A stretch of DNA of 64,000 nucleotides from Hespellia stercorisuis DSM 15480 (GCF_900142165.1 NZ_FQZY01000021.1:1-64000); one strand, 5' to 3'; positions 15,960 to 24,880 are shown, numbered from the stretch's first letter. The notes: a model not told the origin generated them from the letters alone. A program made the numbers and translations.

Positions 15960-17279
15960 ATGAAGAAAGTTGTAAAATTTGGTGGCAGTTCATTGGCAAG
16001 CGCAGGACAGTTTAAAAAGGTCGGAGAGATCATCAGGGCAGACAAGTCACGCAGATATGTGATTCCGTCGGCTCCGGGAAAAAGAAGCAAAACTGATACG
16101 AAGGTTACAGATATGCTGTACACCTGTTATGGGGCTGCTGTCAGAGAGAAAAACTTTTCTGAATTGTTAAGAGAGATAAAAGAGCGGTATGAGGAGATTA
16201 TCGAGGGACTTGGGCTCACTTTATCTTTGGATGAAGATTTTGAAGTGATCCGCAAAAATTTTGGTGCAAAGATTGGCCGTGACTATGCAGCTTCACGCGG
16301 AGAATATCTGAATGGTAAAGTGATGGCAGCATATCTTGGATTTGAGTTTATTGATGCTGCAGAAGTCATCAAGTTCGATGCAGAGGGACGATTCGATGCG
16401 GAGCTGACAGACACACTGCTCGGCGAGAGGCTGAGTGACACAGAGTATGCAGTGATTCCGGGCTTTTATGGTGGAAAGCCAGATGGAACGATTGCTACAT
16501 TTTCCCGCGGGGGATCTGATATAACCGGATCGCTTGTGGCTAAGGCTGTGAGTGCGGATCTGTACGAGAACTGGACGGATGTCTCTGGATTTTTGATCGC
16601 AGATCCAAGAATTGTGAAAAATCCGAAATCTATCGAGACCATCACTTACAAAGAACTCCGCGAGCTCTCTTACATGGGGGCTACGGTACTGCATGACGAA
16701 GCTATTTTCCCGGTCCGCAAGGTGGGAATCCCGATCAATATCCGCAACACCAATGCTCCGGAAGAGAAGGGAACCCTGATTGTCGAGAGCACATGCCGTC
16801 AGCCCAAATATACGATTACCGGTATCGCCGGCACAGACGGATTTGCTTCTGTCACGGTGGAAAAAGCCATGATGAACTCCGAGGTTGGATTCTGTCGTAA
16901 AGTGTTGGAAGTATTCGAGGGGAACGACATTTCCATTGAACATATGCCTTCTGGAATTGATACAATGACGATTTTTGTCAACAAGAAGGATTTTGAAGAA
17001 AAAGAACAGAAAATCATCACAGAAATTCACAAAGCAGTGGATCCGGATCACATCGAGCTGGAAGCGAATCTGGCATTAATTGCTATCGTTGGACGCGGAA
17101 TGAAAGCGACCAGAGGAACGGCTGGAAGAATCTTCTCTGCACTGGCGCATGCGAATATCAACGTCAAGATGATCGATCAGGGTTCCAGCGAGCTTAATAT
17201 TATCGTTGGAGTCAGACATGATGATTTTAAAAACGCAATTCAGGCACTTTACGAGATTTTTGTGCTGACACAATTATAA
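15960..17279 (+). CDS. Aspartate kinase
   Basis: The 439-residue aspartokinase phosphorylates L-aspartate, the first step to lysine, threonine, methionine and diaminopimelate. The N-terminal kinase motif VVKFGGSSLA is at residues 4-13. The central region contains FSRGGSDITGSLVA, and two C-terminal ACT domains (from about 290) usually bind the inhibitory amino acid. The ATG at 15960 is used because GGAGGA lies at 15947-15952; a GTG at 15945 would leave no ribosome-binding site. No lysine riboswitch is seen upstream, since only 27 bases separate it from the RNase gene. Which end-product controls it cannot be read from sequence. Confidence 0.92.
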   Translation: MKKVVKFGGSSLASAGQFKKVGEIIRADKSRRYVIPSAPGKRSKTDTKVTDMLYTCYGAAVREKNFSELLREIKERYEEIIEGLGLTLSLDEDFEVIRKNFGAKIGRDYAASRGEYLNGKVMAAYLGFEFIDAAEVIKFDAEGRFDAELTDTLLGERLSDTEYAVIPGFYGGKPDGTIATFSRGGSDITGSLVAKAVSADLYENWTDVSGFLIADPRIVKNPKSIETITYKELRELSYMGATVLHDEAIFPVRKVGIPINIRNTNAPEEKGTLIVESTCRQPKYTITGIAGTDGFASVTVEKAMMNSEVGFCRKVLEVFEGNDISIEHMPSGIDTMTIFVNKKDFEEKEQKIITEIHKAVDPDHIELEANLALIAIVGRGMKATRGTAGRIFSALAHANINVKMIDQGSSELNIIVGVRHDDFKNAIQALYEIFVLTQL

Positions 17280-17294
17280 AGGTGGTAAATCAAA

Positions 17295-17714
17295 TTGAAT
17301 ATTTTATTTTTCCTAAAGCCTAAAATCGAAGTTGCTTATACGTACGATCACTGTACGCTCAGGCAGGTTCTGGAAACAATGGAACATCACAAATATTCGT
17401 CTATCCCGATGATCAACCGTGCGGGGAAGTATGTGGGGTCTATCACAGAAGGCGATATCCTGTGGGAAGTGAAAAAGAGAAATAATCTGAATGTAAAGGT
17501 GGCAGAGAATATCTTCATAGCTGATTTTCCAAGAAAAGCCGATTACGAGGCAGTGTCTGCCGAATCGGACATGGAAGATCTGATTCAGAAAGCGATGAAT
17601 CAGAATTTTGTTCCGGTGGTGGACGATCAGGGGTATTTTATAGGAATTATTACAAGAAAAAGTATTATTGAGTACTGCTATAATATATTAAAAGAATTGA
17701 CTGAAAAAAAATAG
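17295..17714 (+). CDS. CBS-domain pair protein
   Basis: The 139-residue protein is made almost entirely of two CBS motifs (about residues 15-65, ending in GSITEGDIL, and 80-132, ending in GIITRKSII). CBS pairs bind adenine nucleotides or S-adenosylmethionine and regulate other proteins. The start is TTG at 17295 after GGTGG at 17281-17285. It lies 15 bases after aspartate kinase and is probably co-transcribed, so it may sense an adenosine nucleotide linked to that pathway; this is inference. Confidence 0.82.
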   Translation: MNILFFLKPKIEVAYTYDHCTLRQVLETMEHHKYSSIPMINRAGKYVGSITEGDILWEVKKRNNLNVKVAENIFIADFPRKADYEAVSAESDMEDLIQKAMNQNFVPVVDDQGYFIGIITRKSIIEYCYNILKELTEKK

Positions 17715-17772
17715 GCGAAATTAATTTAACCTCATCAAGTAAAAACACGATATTTATAGAAAGAGTGGCCGG

Positions 17773-18579
17773 ATGATTGATTTTCACACACATATATTTC
17801 CAGAAAAAATAGCGAAAGGAACCTTGGACTTTTTAGGTGAAAAATGCGGAGTCGATCCGTTTACAAACGGGACAGCCTCCGGTCTTTCGGATTCAACCAA
17901 AGAGGCGGGACTGGATTTGTCGGTCGTGCTGCCGGTGGTGACAAAGCCGAAACAGTTTCTGTCAATCAACGAGTTCGCACTGCAGGTACAGTCTGAACGC
18001 TTATTGTCCTTTGGGGGGATTCATCCGGAAACATCTGACTATAAAAGTGAATTGAATTTTATCGCAGAATCGGGGCTAAAAGGAATCAAACTACATCCGG
18101 ATTATCAGGGGACATTTATTGATGATATAAAATATGAACGGATTATTGACCGCGCATCGGAGTTAGGGCTGGTTGTCGTTATCCACTCCGGGTATGATCC
18201 GGGGTATCCTGAACTCATACACTGTGCTCCCAGCCGCGCAGCAAAAATGCTGGATGATGTAACCCCTGAAAAGGTTGTGCTTGCGCACATGGGCGGATAC
18301 AATGTAGAGGCAGACGGGTCTCTTGGCTGGCGGGAGATGGAAGAGTATCTGCTGGGAAGAGATGTCTATCTGGATACGGCACTTGTTTTAGATAAAATGC
18401 CGAAAGATACCTTACAACGGATTATAGAGCAGCATGGCTCCGACAAAATACTGTTTGCGACAGATTCTCCGTGGGCAGGACAGAGTGAATTTGTGGAATA
18501 CATGAGTACACTGCCGATTGCAGAAATGGACAGACAGAAAATCTTTCATGAAAATGCAGCAAAGCTCTTGACTTTATAG
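17773..18579 (+). CDS. Amidohydrolase-family metal-dependent hydrolase
   Basis: The 268-residue TIM-barrel hydrolase is of the amidohydrolase_2 kind. It has the N-terminal metal-binding HTH in MIDFHTHIF, a histidine in VVVIHSG, another in VVLAHMGG, and the aspartate in FATDSPW, which together form a mononuclear or binuclear metal site. The substrate is unknown; the family includes decarboxylases and amide or lactone hydrolases. It lies 58 bases after the CBS gene and just upstream of the rplU promoter. Confidence 0.82.
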   Translation: MIDFHTHIFPEKIAKGTLDFLGEKCGVDPFTNGTASGLSDSTKEAGLDLSVVLPVVTKPKQFLSINEFALQVQSERLLSFGGIHPETSDYKSELNFIAESGLKGIKLHPDYQGTFIDDIKYERIIDRASELGLVVVIHSGYDPGYPELIHCAPSRAAKMLDDVTPEKVVLAHMGGYNVEADGSLGWREMEEYLLGRDVYLDTALVLDKMPKDTLQRIIEQHGSDKILFATDSPWAGQSEFVEYMSTLPIAEMDRQKIFHENAAKLLTL

Positions 18580-18597
18580 AATACATTGTGATATTAT
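18568..18597 (+). promoter_or_regulatory. Promoter of the rplU operon
   Basis: TTGACT at 18568-18573 and TATTAT at 18592-18597 with 18 bases between; TG at 18589-18590 makes it an extended -10. It overlaps the last codons of the amidohydrolase gene and lies directly before the L21 leader. Confidence 0.6.
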
Positions 18598-18599
18598 AC

Positions 18600-18672
18600 T
18601 ACGGTATGCCGCACGACGAGGTTTTGAAGTCCTCAAGAAGGACACCATAGTCGGCGAGTAATGATAATAGGA
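18600..18672 (+). ncRNA. Ribosomal protein L21 leader RNA
   Basis: The 5' UTR of rplU contains a compact, GC-containing structured segment. An outer stem CGC-A-CGAC pairs with GTCGGCG, and there are alternative inner stems GAGG/CCTC and GTCCT/AGGAC. This resembles the L21 leader of Bacillota, thought to give autogenous control of the rplU-prp-rpmA operon. The assignment rests on position and pairing seen by eye. Confidence 0.68.
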
Positions 18673-18680
18673 GGTGCCAT

Positions 18681-18989
18681 ATGTACGCAATTATAGCAAC
18701 AGGTGGTAAACAGTACAAAGTAGCCGAAGGCGATATCATTAAAGTAGAAAAGCTTGGTGTAGAAGCTGGAGAGTCTTTTACATTTGACCAAGTACTTGCA
18801 GTAAGCAATGACAAACTGGTTGTTGGAAACCCAACAGTATCAGGAGCTACTGTTACAGGATCTGTAGTTGGAAACGGTAGAGACAAAAAAGTCATCGTTT
18901 ACAAGTATAAGAGAAAAACTGGATATCATAAGAAAAATGGTCATAGACAGTCTTTCACAGCTGTTAAGATTGAAAAAATCAACGCTTAG
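18681..18989 (+). CDS. rplU: 50S ribosomal protein L21
   Basis: The 102-residue protein is typical of bacterial L21 in length and sequence ([18 protein letters not shown] at the start, [14 protein letters not shown] near the end). It binds 23S rRNA domain VI. AGGAGG stands before the ATG. It is the first gene of the conserved L21-Prp-L27 operon, with a structured leader upstream. Confidence 0.98.
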   Translation: MYAIIATGGKQYKVAEGDIIKVEKLGVEAGESFTFDQVLAVSNDKLVVGNPTVSGATVTGSVVGNGRDKKVIVYKYKRKTGYHKKNGHRQSFTAVKIEKINA

Positions 18990-19001
18990 TCAGGTGTCTG
19001 A

Positions 19002-19334
19002 ATGATTCATGTAACGATTTATAAGAATGAAGAGCATGTATGTATGGGGTTCAATGCGATTAATCATGCGGGATATGCCGAGGAAGGGCAGGACATTGTC
19101 TGTGCTGCAGCTTCGGTCCTTATGATTAATACGATCAATGCGATAGAACATTTCACAGATGAGAGAGCCTCGGAGGTTTCCAATGAGGATGAAGCACTGA
19201 TTGATTACCGCTTGAAGGATGTACCAGGACATGATGCAGATTTGTTGTTGAATACCATGATTCTCGGAATTGAGGAGCTGGCGAACGACAAAAACTATGA
19301 AGATTATATTACGATAAGATTTGAGGAGGTGTAA
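19002..19334 (+). CDS. prp: Ribosomal-processing cysteine protease Prp
   Basis: The 110-residue cysteine protease removes the N-terminal extension of ribosomal protein L27 in Bacillota. The catalytic pair is visible as His22 in NHAGYA and Cys34 in DIVCAAAS, at the same positions as in the studied S. aureus protein. It lies between rplU and rpmA as usual, and its gene ends five bases before the rpmA start. Its expected target motif is present in the next gene product. Confidence 0.95.
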   Translation: MIHVTIYKNEEHVCMGFNAINHAGYAEEGQDIVCAAASVLMINTINAIEHFTDERASEVSNEDEALIDYRLKDVPGHDADLLLNTMILGIEELANDKNYEDYITIRFEEV

Positions 19335-19338
19335 AACC

Positions 19339-19623
19339 ATGATGAAATTAAACCTTCAATTCTTCGCTCATAAAAAGGGAATGGGTTCTACCAAGAACGG
19401 TAGAGATTCCGAATCCAAGAGACTGGGCGCGAAGAGAGCCGATGGACAATTTGTAAAAGCTGGAAACATTCTTTACAGACAGCGCGGAACAAAGATTCAC
19501 CCGGGTACTAACGTAGGACGTGGTGGAGATGATACTTTGTTTGCATTAGTAGATGGCGTTGTAAAGTTTGAAAGAAAAGGAAGAGATAAGAAACAAGTTT
19601 CTATCGTTCCTGTAGCAGAATAA
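19339..19623 (+). CDS. rpmA: 50S ribosomal protein L27 with cleavable N-terminal extension
   Basis: The 94-residue L27 begins [26 protein letters not shown] is the Prp cleavage motif, so the mature protein starts at His after the extension; the exposed tail then reaches the peptidyl-transferase centre. The ATG at 19339 follows GAGGAGG at 19324-19330; an earlier in-frame codon lies within prp and lacks this spacing. Confidence 0.97.
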   Translation: MMKLNLQFFAHKKGMGSTKNGRDSESKRLGAKRADGQFVKAGNILYRQRGTKIHPGTNVGRGGDDTLFALVDGVVKFERKGRDKKQVSIVPVAE

Positions 19624-19636
19624 GATGTAAGACGAG

Positions 19637-19666
19637 TAGGCTTCAAATCATATGGTTTGAGGCCTA
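19637..19666 (+). terminator. Hairpin after rpmA
   Basis: A 13-bp stem with two wobble pairs (TAGGCTTCAAATC with GGTTTGAGGCCTA, loop ATAT) follows rpmA by 13 bases. It lacks a clean T run, so it may be a weak terminator or an RNA-stabilising end. The rest of the gap to obgE (19667-19783) contains one further small hairpin, GGGCAG-TTGT-CTGCCT, and no clear gene. Confidence 0.5.
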
Positions 19667-19783
19667 TATTGATATATAGCTGATTATTTTAATGTAGTGT
19701 TGTCGATGTCCGGTGTATTGTGGATGTAAAATGGGCAGTTGTCTGCCTGAATTACTATATTAAAATGTATGGAGAGGAATATT

Positions 19784-21067
19784 ATGTTTGCAGACAGAGC
19801 AAAGATTTATATAAGATCAGGAAAAGGCGGAGATGGCCATGTGAGTTTCCGAAGAGAATTGTATGTGCCAAACGGCGGACCTGACGGCGGTGACGGTGGA
19901 AAAGGCGGAGACCTTATATTTGAAGTGGACGAGGGTCTGAATACCCTTCAGGATTATCGTCACAAGAGAAAATTCGTCGCAAAAGACGGTGAGCCGGGCG
20001 GAAAAAAGCGTTGTCATGGTTCTAATGGAGACGATGTCGTACTGAAGGTTCCAGAGGGAACCATCATCAAAGAAGCCGAATCCGGAAAGGTGATTGCGGA
20101 CATGTCCGGAGATAACAGACGCCAGATCATATTGAAGGGCGGCAGAGGCGGACAAGGCAATATGCACTTTGCAACAGCTACAATGCAGGTTCCGAAATAT
20201 GCACAGCCGGGTCAGCCGGCACAGGAATTGGAAGTATCTCTGGAATTGAAAGTGATAGCGGATGTAGGTCTGGTTGGATTTCCGAATGTTGGAAAATCCA
20301 CATTTCTTTCCCGCGTGACAAATGCGAATCCGAAGATTGCCAATTATCACTTCACAACCTTGAATCCCAACCTCGGGGTAGTGGATCTGGACGGCGGCAA
20401 TGGCTTCGTGATAGCTGACATCCCAGGACTGATAGAAGGCGCGTCTGAGGGCGTTGGTCTTGGCCATGAGTTTCTGCGTCATATCGAGCGCACAAAGGTC
20501 ATCATTCATGTGGTGGATGCGGCCGGAACCGAGGGACGTGATCCCATTGATGATATCCAGAAGATTAACGCTGAGCTTGAGGCCTACAATCCAGAGATTG
20601 CAAAGAGACCACAGGTGATCGCGGCAAACAAAACCGACCTGATTTACAAAGGCGATGAAGATCCGGTAGAAAAAATCCGGGCTGAATTTGAGCCGAAGGG
20701 AATCCGGGTGTTTGCTATTTCCGGCGTAACAGGAGAGGGTGTCAAAGAATTATTATATTATGTAGGCGATATGCTGAAAGATCTGGACAGCAAGCCGATT
20801 GTGTTTGAACAGGAATATTTCCCGGATGAAGAGTTGCCATATGAGAATCTTCCATATACAATTGAAGTGGAAGAGAACATGTATGTCGTGGAAGGTCCAA
20901 AGATTGAGAAGATGCTGGGTTATACAAACCTGGATTCTGAAAAAGGATTTGCATTCTTCCAGCGTTTTCTGAAAAGCTCTGGTATTTTGGATGAATTGGA
21001 AAAAGCTGGCATTGAAGAGGGCGATACAGTCAAGATGTATGGCTGGCAGTTTGATTATTACCGCTAG
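19784..21067 (+). CDS. obgE: Obg-family GTPase, ribosome assembly
   Basis: The 427-residue Obg/CgtA protein has all three domains. The glycine-rich Obg fold is at about 1-158 (GGDGGDGGKGGDL, GGRGGQGN). The GTPase domain is at about 160-330, with P-loop GFPNVGKST, DIPGL and NKTD motifs. The C-terminal OCT domain occupies the last ~85 residues. It binds the 50S subunit late in assembly and links to stringent and sporulation responses in Bacillota. The ATG at 19784 follows GGAGAGG at 19771-19777. Confidence 0.97.
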   Translation: MFADRAKIYIRSGKGGDGHVSFRRELYVPNGGPDGGDGGKGGDLIFEVDEGLNTLQDYRHKRKFVAKDGEPGGKKRCHGSNGDDVVLKVPEGTIIKEAESGKVIADMSGDNRRQIILKGGRGGQGNMHFATATMQVPKYAQPGQPAQELEVSLELKVIADVGLVGFPNVGKSTFLSRVTNANPKIANYHFTTLNPNLGVVDLDGGNGFVIADIPGLIEGASEGVGLGHEFLRHIERTKVIIHVVDAAGTEGRDPIDDIQKINAELEAYNPEIAKRPQVIAANKTDLIYKGDEDPVEKIRAEFEPKGIRVFAISGVTGEGVKELLYYVGDMLKDLDSKPIVFEQEYFPDEELPYENLPYTIEVEENMYVVEGPKIEKMLGYTNLDSEKGFAFFQRFLKSSGILDELEKAGIEEGDTVKMYGWQFDYYR

Positions 21068-21130
21068 ATAACAAGTAAAGGCGGGAATGAGCAGATGCCG
21101 AAACAGATGAATTCGTGCAGGATACAGATA

Positions 21131-21150
21131 ATTGATACAGATTGATACAG
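21131..21150. repeat. Short tandem repeat upstream of yhbY
   Basis: The 10-mer ATTGATACAG occurs twice in tandem, preceded by a partial copy GATACAG at 21121. It lies in the 102-base gap between obgE and the YhbY-like gene. No function is evident. Confidence 0.6.
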
Positions 21151-21169
21151 ATAGAAAGAGGAAAATAAT

Positions 21170-21460
21170 ATGACGACAAAGCAGAGAGCTTATTTAAAGA
21201 GTCTTGCAATGACGATGGATCCGATCTTCCAGGTTGGAAAGGGGAGTATGTCTCCCAGTCTGACAGCTGCAATAGAGGAGGCACTCGATGCGAGAGAACT
21301 GATTAAGATCAGTGTCTTGCAAAATTGTGCAGATGATCCGAAGGAGATTGCACAGATTATAGCAGAGAGAACCCGTTCCCAGGTTGTTCAGGTGATCGGT
21401 AAAAAAATTGTGCTGTACAAAGAAGGAAAAGACGATAAGAAAAAGATAGAGTTACCATAA
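21170..21460 (+). CDS. yhbY: YhbY-type CRM-domain RNA-binding protein
   Basis: The 96-residue protein consists of one CRM domain, with the family sequence QVGKGSMSPSLTAAIEEAL, then the GxxG-like element in VVQVIGKKIVLYK. YhbY associates with pre-50S particles. It lies between obgE and nadD, the usual context in clostridia. GAGGAAA precedes the start. Confidence 0.93.
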   Translation: MTTKQRAYLKSLAMTMDPIFQVGKGSMSPSLTAAIEEALDARELIKISVLQNCADDPKEIAQIIAERTRSQVVQVIGKKIVLYKEGKDDKKKIELP

Positions 21461-21479
21461 AGTACAGGAGACAGGAAAC

Positions 21480-22118
21480 ATGAAGATTGGTGTTATGGGA
21501 GGTACCTTTGATCCGATTCATATTGGTCATCTGCTGCTCGGGGAGTTTGCATATGAGGCATTTGACCTGGATGAGGTGTGGTACCTTCCCAATGGGAATC
21601 CTCCTCATAAGGAGGCAGAGATTACAAAAGAAGCACTGAAACACCGCATAAAGATGGTAGAACTTGCAACAGAGAGTGTCCCTTATTTTAAGGTTTCGCT
21701 TCATGAAGCAGAGATCGGGGTACATTCCTATACCTACCAGACAATGGGGACTTTCTGTGAGATGTATCCGGATGCAGAATTTTATTTTATTCTGGGTGCG
21801 GATTCTTTGTTCTCCATTGAACAATGGAAGTATTTCAAAGAGATTTTTCCGACTTGTACAATTTTGGCAGCAATGCGTGATGACAAGGATATTGAGGATA
21901 TGAAACATCAGATTGCCTATCTGAGAGAGACTTATGGAGCCCGGATAGAGCTGCTGAGGGCACCGCTTCTTGAGATCTCTTCAACGAAAATCCGTGAGCG
22001 AGCGGCGAAGGGACTTACCGTACACTACATGGTTCCTGATGCTGTTGCTGATTATATTGTGAAACAAAGCTTATACAAGACCGATAAAGATGAGGATAGT
22101 CATGACAGATATTCATAA
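21480..22118 (+). CDS. nadD: Nicotinate-nucleotide adenylyltransferase
   Basis: The 212-residue NadD converts nicotinate mononucleotide and ATP to nicotinate adenine dinucleotide in NAD synthesis. The nucleotidyltransferase motif GGTFDPIHIGHL is at residues 7-18, and ISSTKIRE, which contacts ATP, is near 167. AGGAGACAG lies upstream. Its 3' end overlaps the next gene by 17 bases, so the two are coupled. Confidence 0.96.
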   Translation: MKIGVMGGTFDPIHIGHLLLGEFAYEAFDLDEVWYLPNGNPPHKEAEITKEALKHRIKMVELATESVPYFKVSLHEAEIGVHSYTYQTMGTFCEMYPDAEFYFILGADSLFSIEQWKYFKEIFPTCTILAAMRDDKDIEDMKHQIAYLRETYGARIELLRAPLLEISSTKIRERAAKGLTVHYMVPDAVADYIVKQSLYKTDKDEDSHDRYS

Positions 22119-22713
22119 GATAAGATTAGAGCTGGAAACTATTTTAAAGAAAGACCGCTATGAACACACACTTGGCGTAATGTACACTGCCGCATCACTC
22201 GCAATGCTGTATGAGGTGGACCTAAATAAGGCACTGCTTGCAGGGCTGCTTCATGATTGCGGGAAATATGCGCCGAACAAAGACCAGGTCCGGATTGCCC
22301 AGGAATACGGAATAGAACTTACGGACGCCGAGCGTGCAATTCCGGCTTTGATTCATGCAAAGCTGGGTGCATATCTGGCGGAACATAAGTACGGCGTAGA
22401 GGACAGGGAGATATTGAATGCCATTGTCTGCCACACGACAGGGCGGGCCAATATGACCAAGCTGGAGCGGATCCTCTATATTTCAGATTATATAGAGCCG
22501 GGGAGAGACCGCGATTCAAGACTTCCTGCTATTCGAAAAATGGCTTTTACAAACCTCGACAGAGCCGTGGCAATGGTTTCAGAAGCAACGCTGGATTTCC
22601 TTAAAAGAACCGGCAGAGAAGTGGATGGTTCGACCGAAGAAACATATCAGTATTATAAGAATAAAAAGCAGTCATACAACCATAAAAAGAGAAGATGGTA
22701 TCAGGACAAGTGA
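22102..22713 (+). CDS. yqeK: HD-domain hydrolase YqeK
   Basis: The 203-residue HD-superfamily protein carries the metal-binding HD pair in GLLHDCGKYA and further ligands in ALIHAKLGA and IVCHTTG. YqeK proteins of Bacillota hydrolyse diadenosine tetraphosphate to ADP. The ATG at 22102 is preferred over the one at 22090 because GAGGAT then sits at a normal distance. It overlaps nadD and is followed 13 bases later by rsfS, the standard nadD-yqeK-rsfS order. Confidence 0.9.
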   Translation: MTDIHKIRLELETILKKDRYEHTLGVMYTAASLAMLYEVDLNKALLAGLLHDCGKYAPNKDQVRIAQEYGIELTDAERAIPALIHAKLGAYLAEHKYGVEDREILNAIVCHTTGRANMTKLERILYISDYIEPGRDRDSRLPAIRKMAFTNLDRAVAMVSEATLDFLKRTGREVDGSTEETYQYYKNKKQSYNHKKRRWYQDK

Positions 22714-22726
22714 TAGGAGAAGAATA

Positions 22727-23077
22727 ATGGAAAAAGCAAGAGAGATGGCACGCCTCGCGTGTGAGGCATTGGATGATAAAAAAGGGGAAGATACCCAGGT
22801 GATCGACATTTCGGGAGTATCCGTGATGGCAGATTACTTTATTATTTCAAACGGAACGAATGACAGTCAGGTGAAAGCACTGGTAGAGAGCGTCGAGGAA
22901 AAACTTGGAAGAGCCGGATATGAAGTCAAACAGAAGGAAGGCTACGGATCAAGCAGCTGGGTGCTCATGGATTTCGGCGATATTATTGTGCATGTATTTG
23001 ACAAGGAGAATCGTCTGTTCTATGATCTGGAGAGAATCTGGCGTGATGGAAAAAAAGTGGATATTTCCACATTGTAA
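22727..23077 (+). CDS. rsfS: Ribosome silencing factor
   Basis: The 116-residue RsfS/Iojap protein binds L14 and prevents subunit joining under starvation. Family sequences are VMADYFIISNGTNDSQVKAL at about 28-47 and GSSSWVLMDFGDIIVHVF further on. The ATG at 22727 follows AGGAGAAG at 22716-22723; longer in-frame versions start inside yqeK. Confidence 0.95.
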   Translation: MEKAREMARLACEALDDKKGEDTQVIDISGVSVMADYFIISNGTNDSQVKALVESVEEKLGRAGYEVKQKEGYGSSSWVLMDFGDIIVHVFDKENRLFYDLERIWRDGKKVDISTL

Positions 23078-23136
23078 AAGTATTATAGCGTATAAGAAGT
23101 ATAGAGTGATTCATAAGTATTTTGAGGTGAGCAGTT

Positions 23137-23715
23137 ATGATAGATAAGGGGAATTTTACGGTCAGAATGGCCACGGAACATGACGTTGATGGAATTATAG
23201 AAGTATATGAACCATACGTAAAAGAAACATCGATTACTTTCGAATATGATGTTCCTACAGTCGAGGAATACGTGAGAAGAATCAATCGCATTCAAAAGAA
23301 ATATCCATTTCTGGTTGCAGTGATTGACGAAAAAATCGTAGGGTATGCATATGCATCACAGTTAAAAAACAGGGCAGCATACGATTGGTCTGTAGAAGTA
23401 TCAATTTATGTAAAAGAAGAGAACCAACATCACGGAATTGCATCTACATTGTATTCATTTCTTGAGACGATGCTGAAACAGCAGAATGTGGTGAATCTGT
23501 ATGCCTGCATCACATATCCAAATGAACGCAGTATCGGATTCCATGAGTACATGGGTTTTCATGAAGCAGCACATTTTAATAAATGCGGATATAAGCAGAA
23601 GAAATGGCATGATGTTATCTGGATGGAGAAAGAACTTGGAGATCACAATAGTGAGCCGTTCTCTTTCATCCCGATTGATAAAATCTCCGGAGGAAAAAGG
23701 CATGATTCTGAGTAA
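23137..23715 (+). CDS. GNAT-family N-acetyltransferase, phosphinothricin-acetyltransferase-like
   Basis: The 192-residue GNAT enzyme belongs to the Pat/YwnH branch: EYVRRINRI, then DWSVEVSIYVKEENQHHGIASTL with the acetyl-CoA loop QHHGIA, and the ending pattern GFHEAAHFNKCGYK typical of phosphinothricin or amino-acid acetyltransferases. The C-terminal ~25 residues extend beyond the usual family end. The gene's 3' end overlaps the alanyl-tRNA editing gene by 14 bases. The natural substrate may be an amino acid such as methionine sulfoximine; this is not shown by sequence. Confidence 0.87.
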   Translation: MIDKGNFTVRMATEHDVDGIIEVYEPYVKETSITFEYDVPTVEEYVRRINRIQKKYPFLVAVIDEKIVGYAYASQLKNRAAYDWSVEVSIYVKEENQHHGIASTLYSFLETMLKQQNVVNLYACITYPNERSIGFHEYMGFHEAAHFNKCGYKQKKWHDVIWMEKELGDHNSEPFSFIPIDKISGGKRHDSE

Positions 23716-24880
23716 GACAAGAAAATTATATGATGCAGATGCCTATCAGACTTCCTTTGATGCTGCTGTAATTTCCTGTGAGGAGAAAAAAAGTAAGAAG
23801 GATGTTACATATCAGATTGTTCTTGATCAGACATTGTTTTTCCCGGAAGAGGGAGGACAAAGCGCAGACCGTGGAGTCCTGAACGGCATAGATGTGTTGG
23901 ATGTGCAGATTAAAAATGAAATCATAACCCATACGCTGTCGGAGCGGATCGAGCCGGGACAAAATGTTCATGGGGAGATCGATTGGGAGCACCGGTTCAA
24001 CAACATGCAGCAGCATACTGGAGAGCATATTTTTTCAGGGCTGGTACATGCGAAGTTTGGATATGACAATGTCGGTTTTCATCTGAGTGACCAGGTTGTT
24101 ACTATGGATTTCAGCGGTGTGCTGACAGAAGAGGATGCGCGCGAAATTGAGCATGAAGTAAATCTTTGCATTGCAAAAAACATTCCGGTAGAAATCTCTT
24201 TTCCAGAGAAAGATATCTTAACAAAATTAGACTATCGGAGTAAAATTGAGATAGACGGTGCGGTCCGCATAGTCACCATCCCCGGTTACGATGTATGTGC
24301 ATGCTGTGCACCGCATGTACAGGCCACTGGCGCAATAGGAAGTCTGAAGGTACAAAGTATACAGAATTATAAAGGCGGCGTGCGAATCAGCATATTGTGC
24401 GGGTTGCGTGCACTGTCTGACTACCGGCAGAAGCTGGCTGCGGTAAAGAATCTTTCCAATATGTTATCCGTTCCGCAGGAGGAAGTCGTAACGGCAGTAG
24501 AAAAACTGCAGAATGATATGACTTCTTTAAAAGTTCAGCTGAAAAAAATGCAGCAGGAGAGGATTCTGGAAAAAGTACGGACATTGCCGCAAGAGTATGA
24601 GAATGTATGCCTGTTGGAATGCGAACTGGATCCAGAGGTAATGCGCACGGCTGTAAATGAAATGATGAATCATCACAGCGGTTATTGTGCAGCATTGTCT
24701 GGTTCAGACGAGGATGGATATCGTTTTGTTATCGGAAGTAAGGCGCAGGATGCCAAAATACTTGCGCAGCAGTTAAGAGAAGAATTTCAGGCAAAAGGCG
24801 GTGGATCATCTGACATGATACAGGGACAGGTTCATGCACCGGCAGAAGCGATAAAAAGCTGGATTTTACAACAGGAATAG
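23702..24880 (+). CDS. Stand-alone alanyl-tRNA editing protein (AlaX type with DHHA1 domain)
   Basis: The 392-residue trans-editing protein is related to the editing part of alanyl-tRNA synthetase. The zinc site is formed by the HxxxH of QQHTGEHIFSG and the C/H group of VCACCAPH. A coiled-coil linker (about 255-305) precedes a DHHA1-like C-terminal domain ending in GGGSSDMIQGQ. It clears Ser or Gly mischarged on tRNA-Ala. The ATG at 23702 follows CGGAGGAAA and lies within the GNAT gene, so translation is probably coupled. Confidence 0.9.
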   Translation: MILSKTRKLYDADAYQTSFDAAVISCEEKKSKKDVTYQIVLDQTLFFPEEGGQSADRGVLNGIDVLDVQIKNEIITHTLSERIEPGQNVHGEIDWEHRFNNMQQHTGEHIFSGLVHAKFGYDNVGFHLSDQVVTMDFSGVLTEEDAREIEHEVNLCIAKNIPVEISFPEKDILTKLDYRSKIEIDGAVRIVTIPGYDVCACCAPHVQATGAIGSLKVQSIQNYKGGVRISILCGLRALSDYRQKLAAVKNLSNMLSVPQEEVVTAVEKLQNDMTSLKVQLKKMQQERILEKVRTLPQEYENVCLLECELDPEVMRTAVNEMMNHHSGYCAALSGSDEDGYRFVIGSKAQDAKILAQQLREEFQAKGGGSSDMIQGQVHAPAEAIKSWILQQE

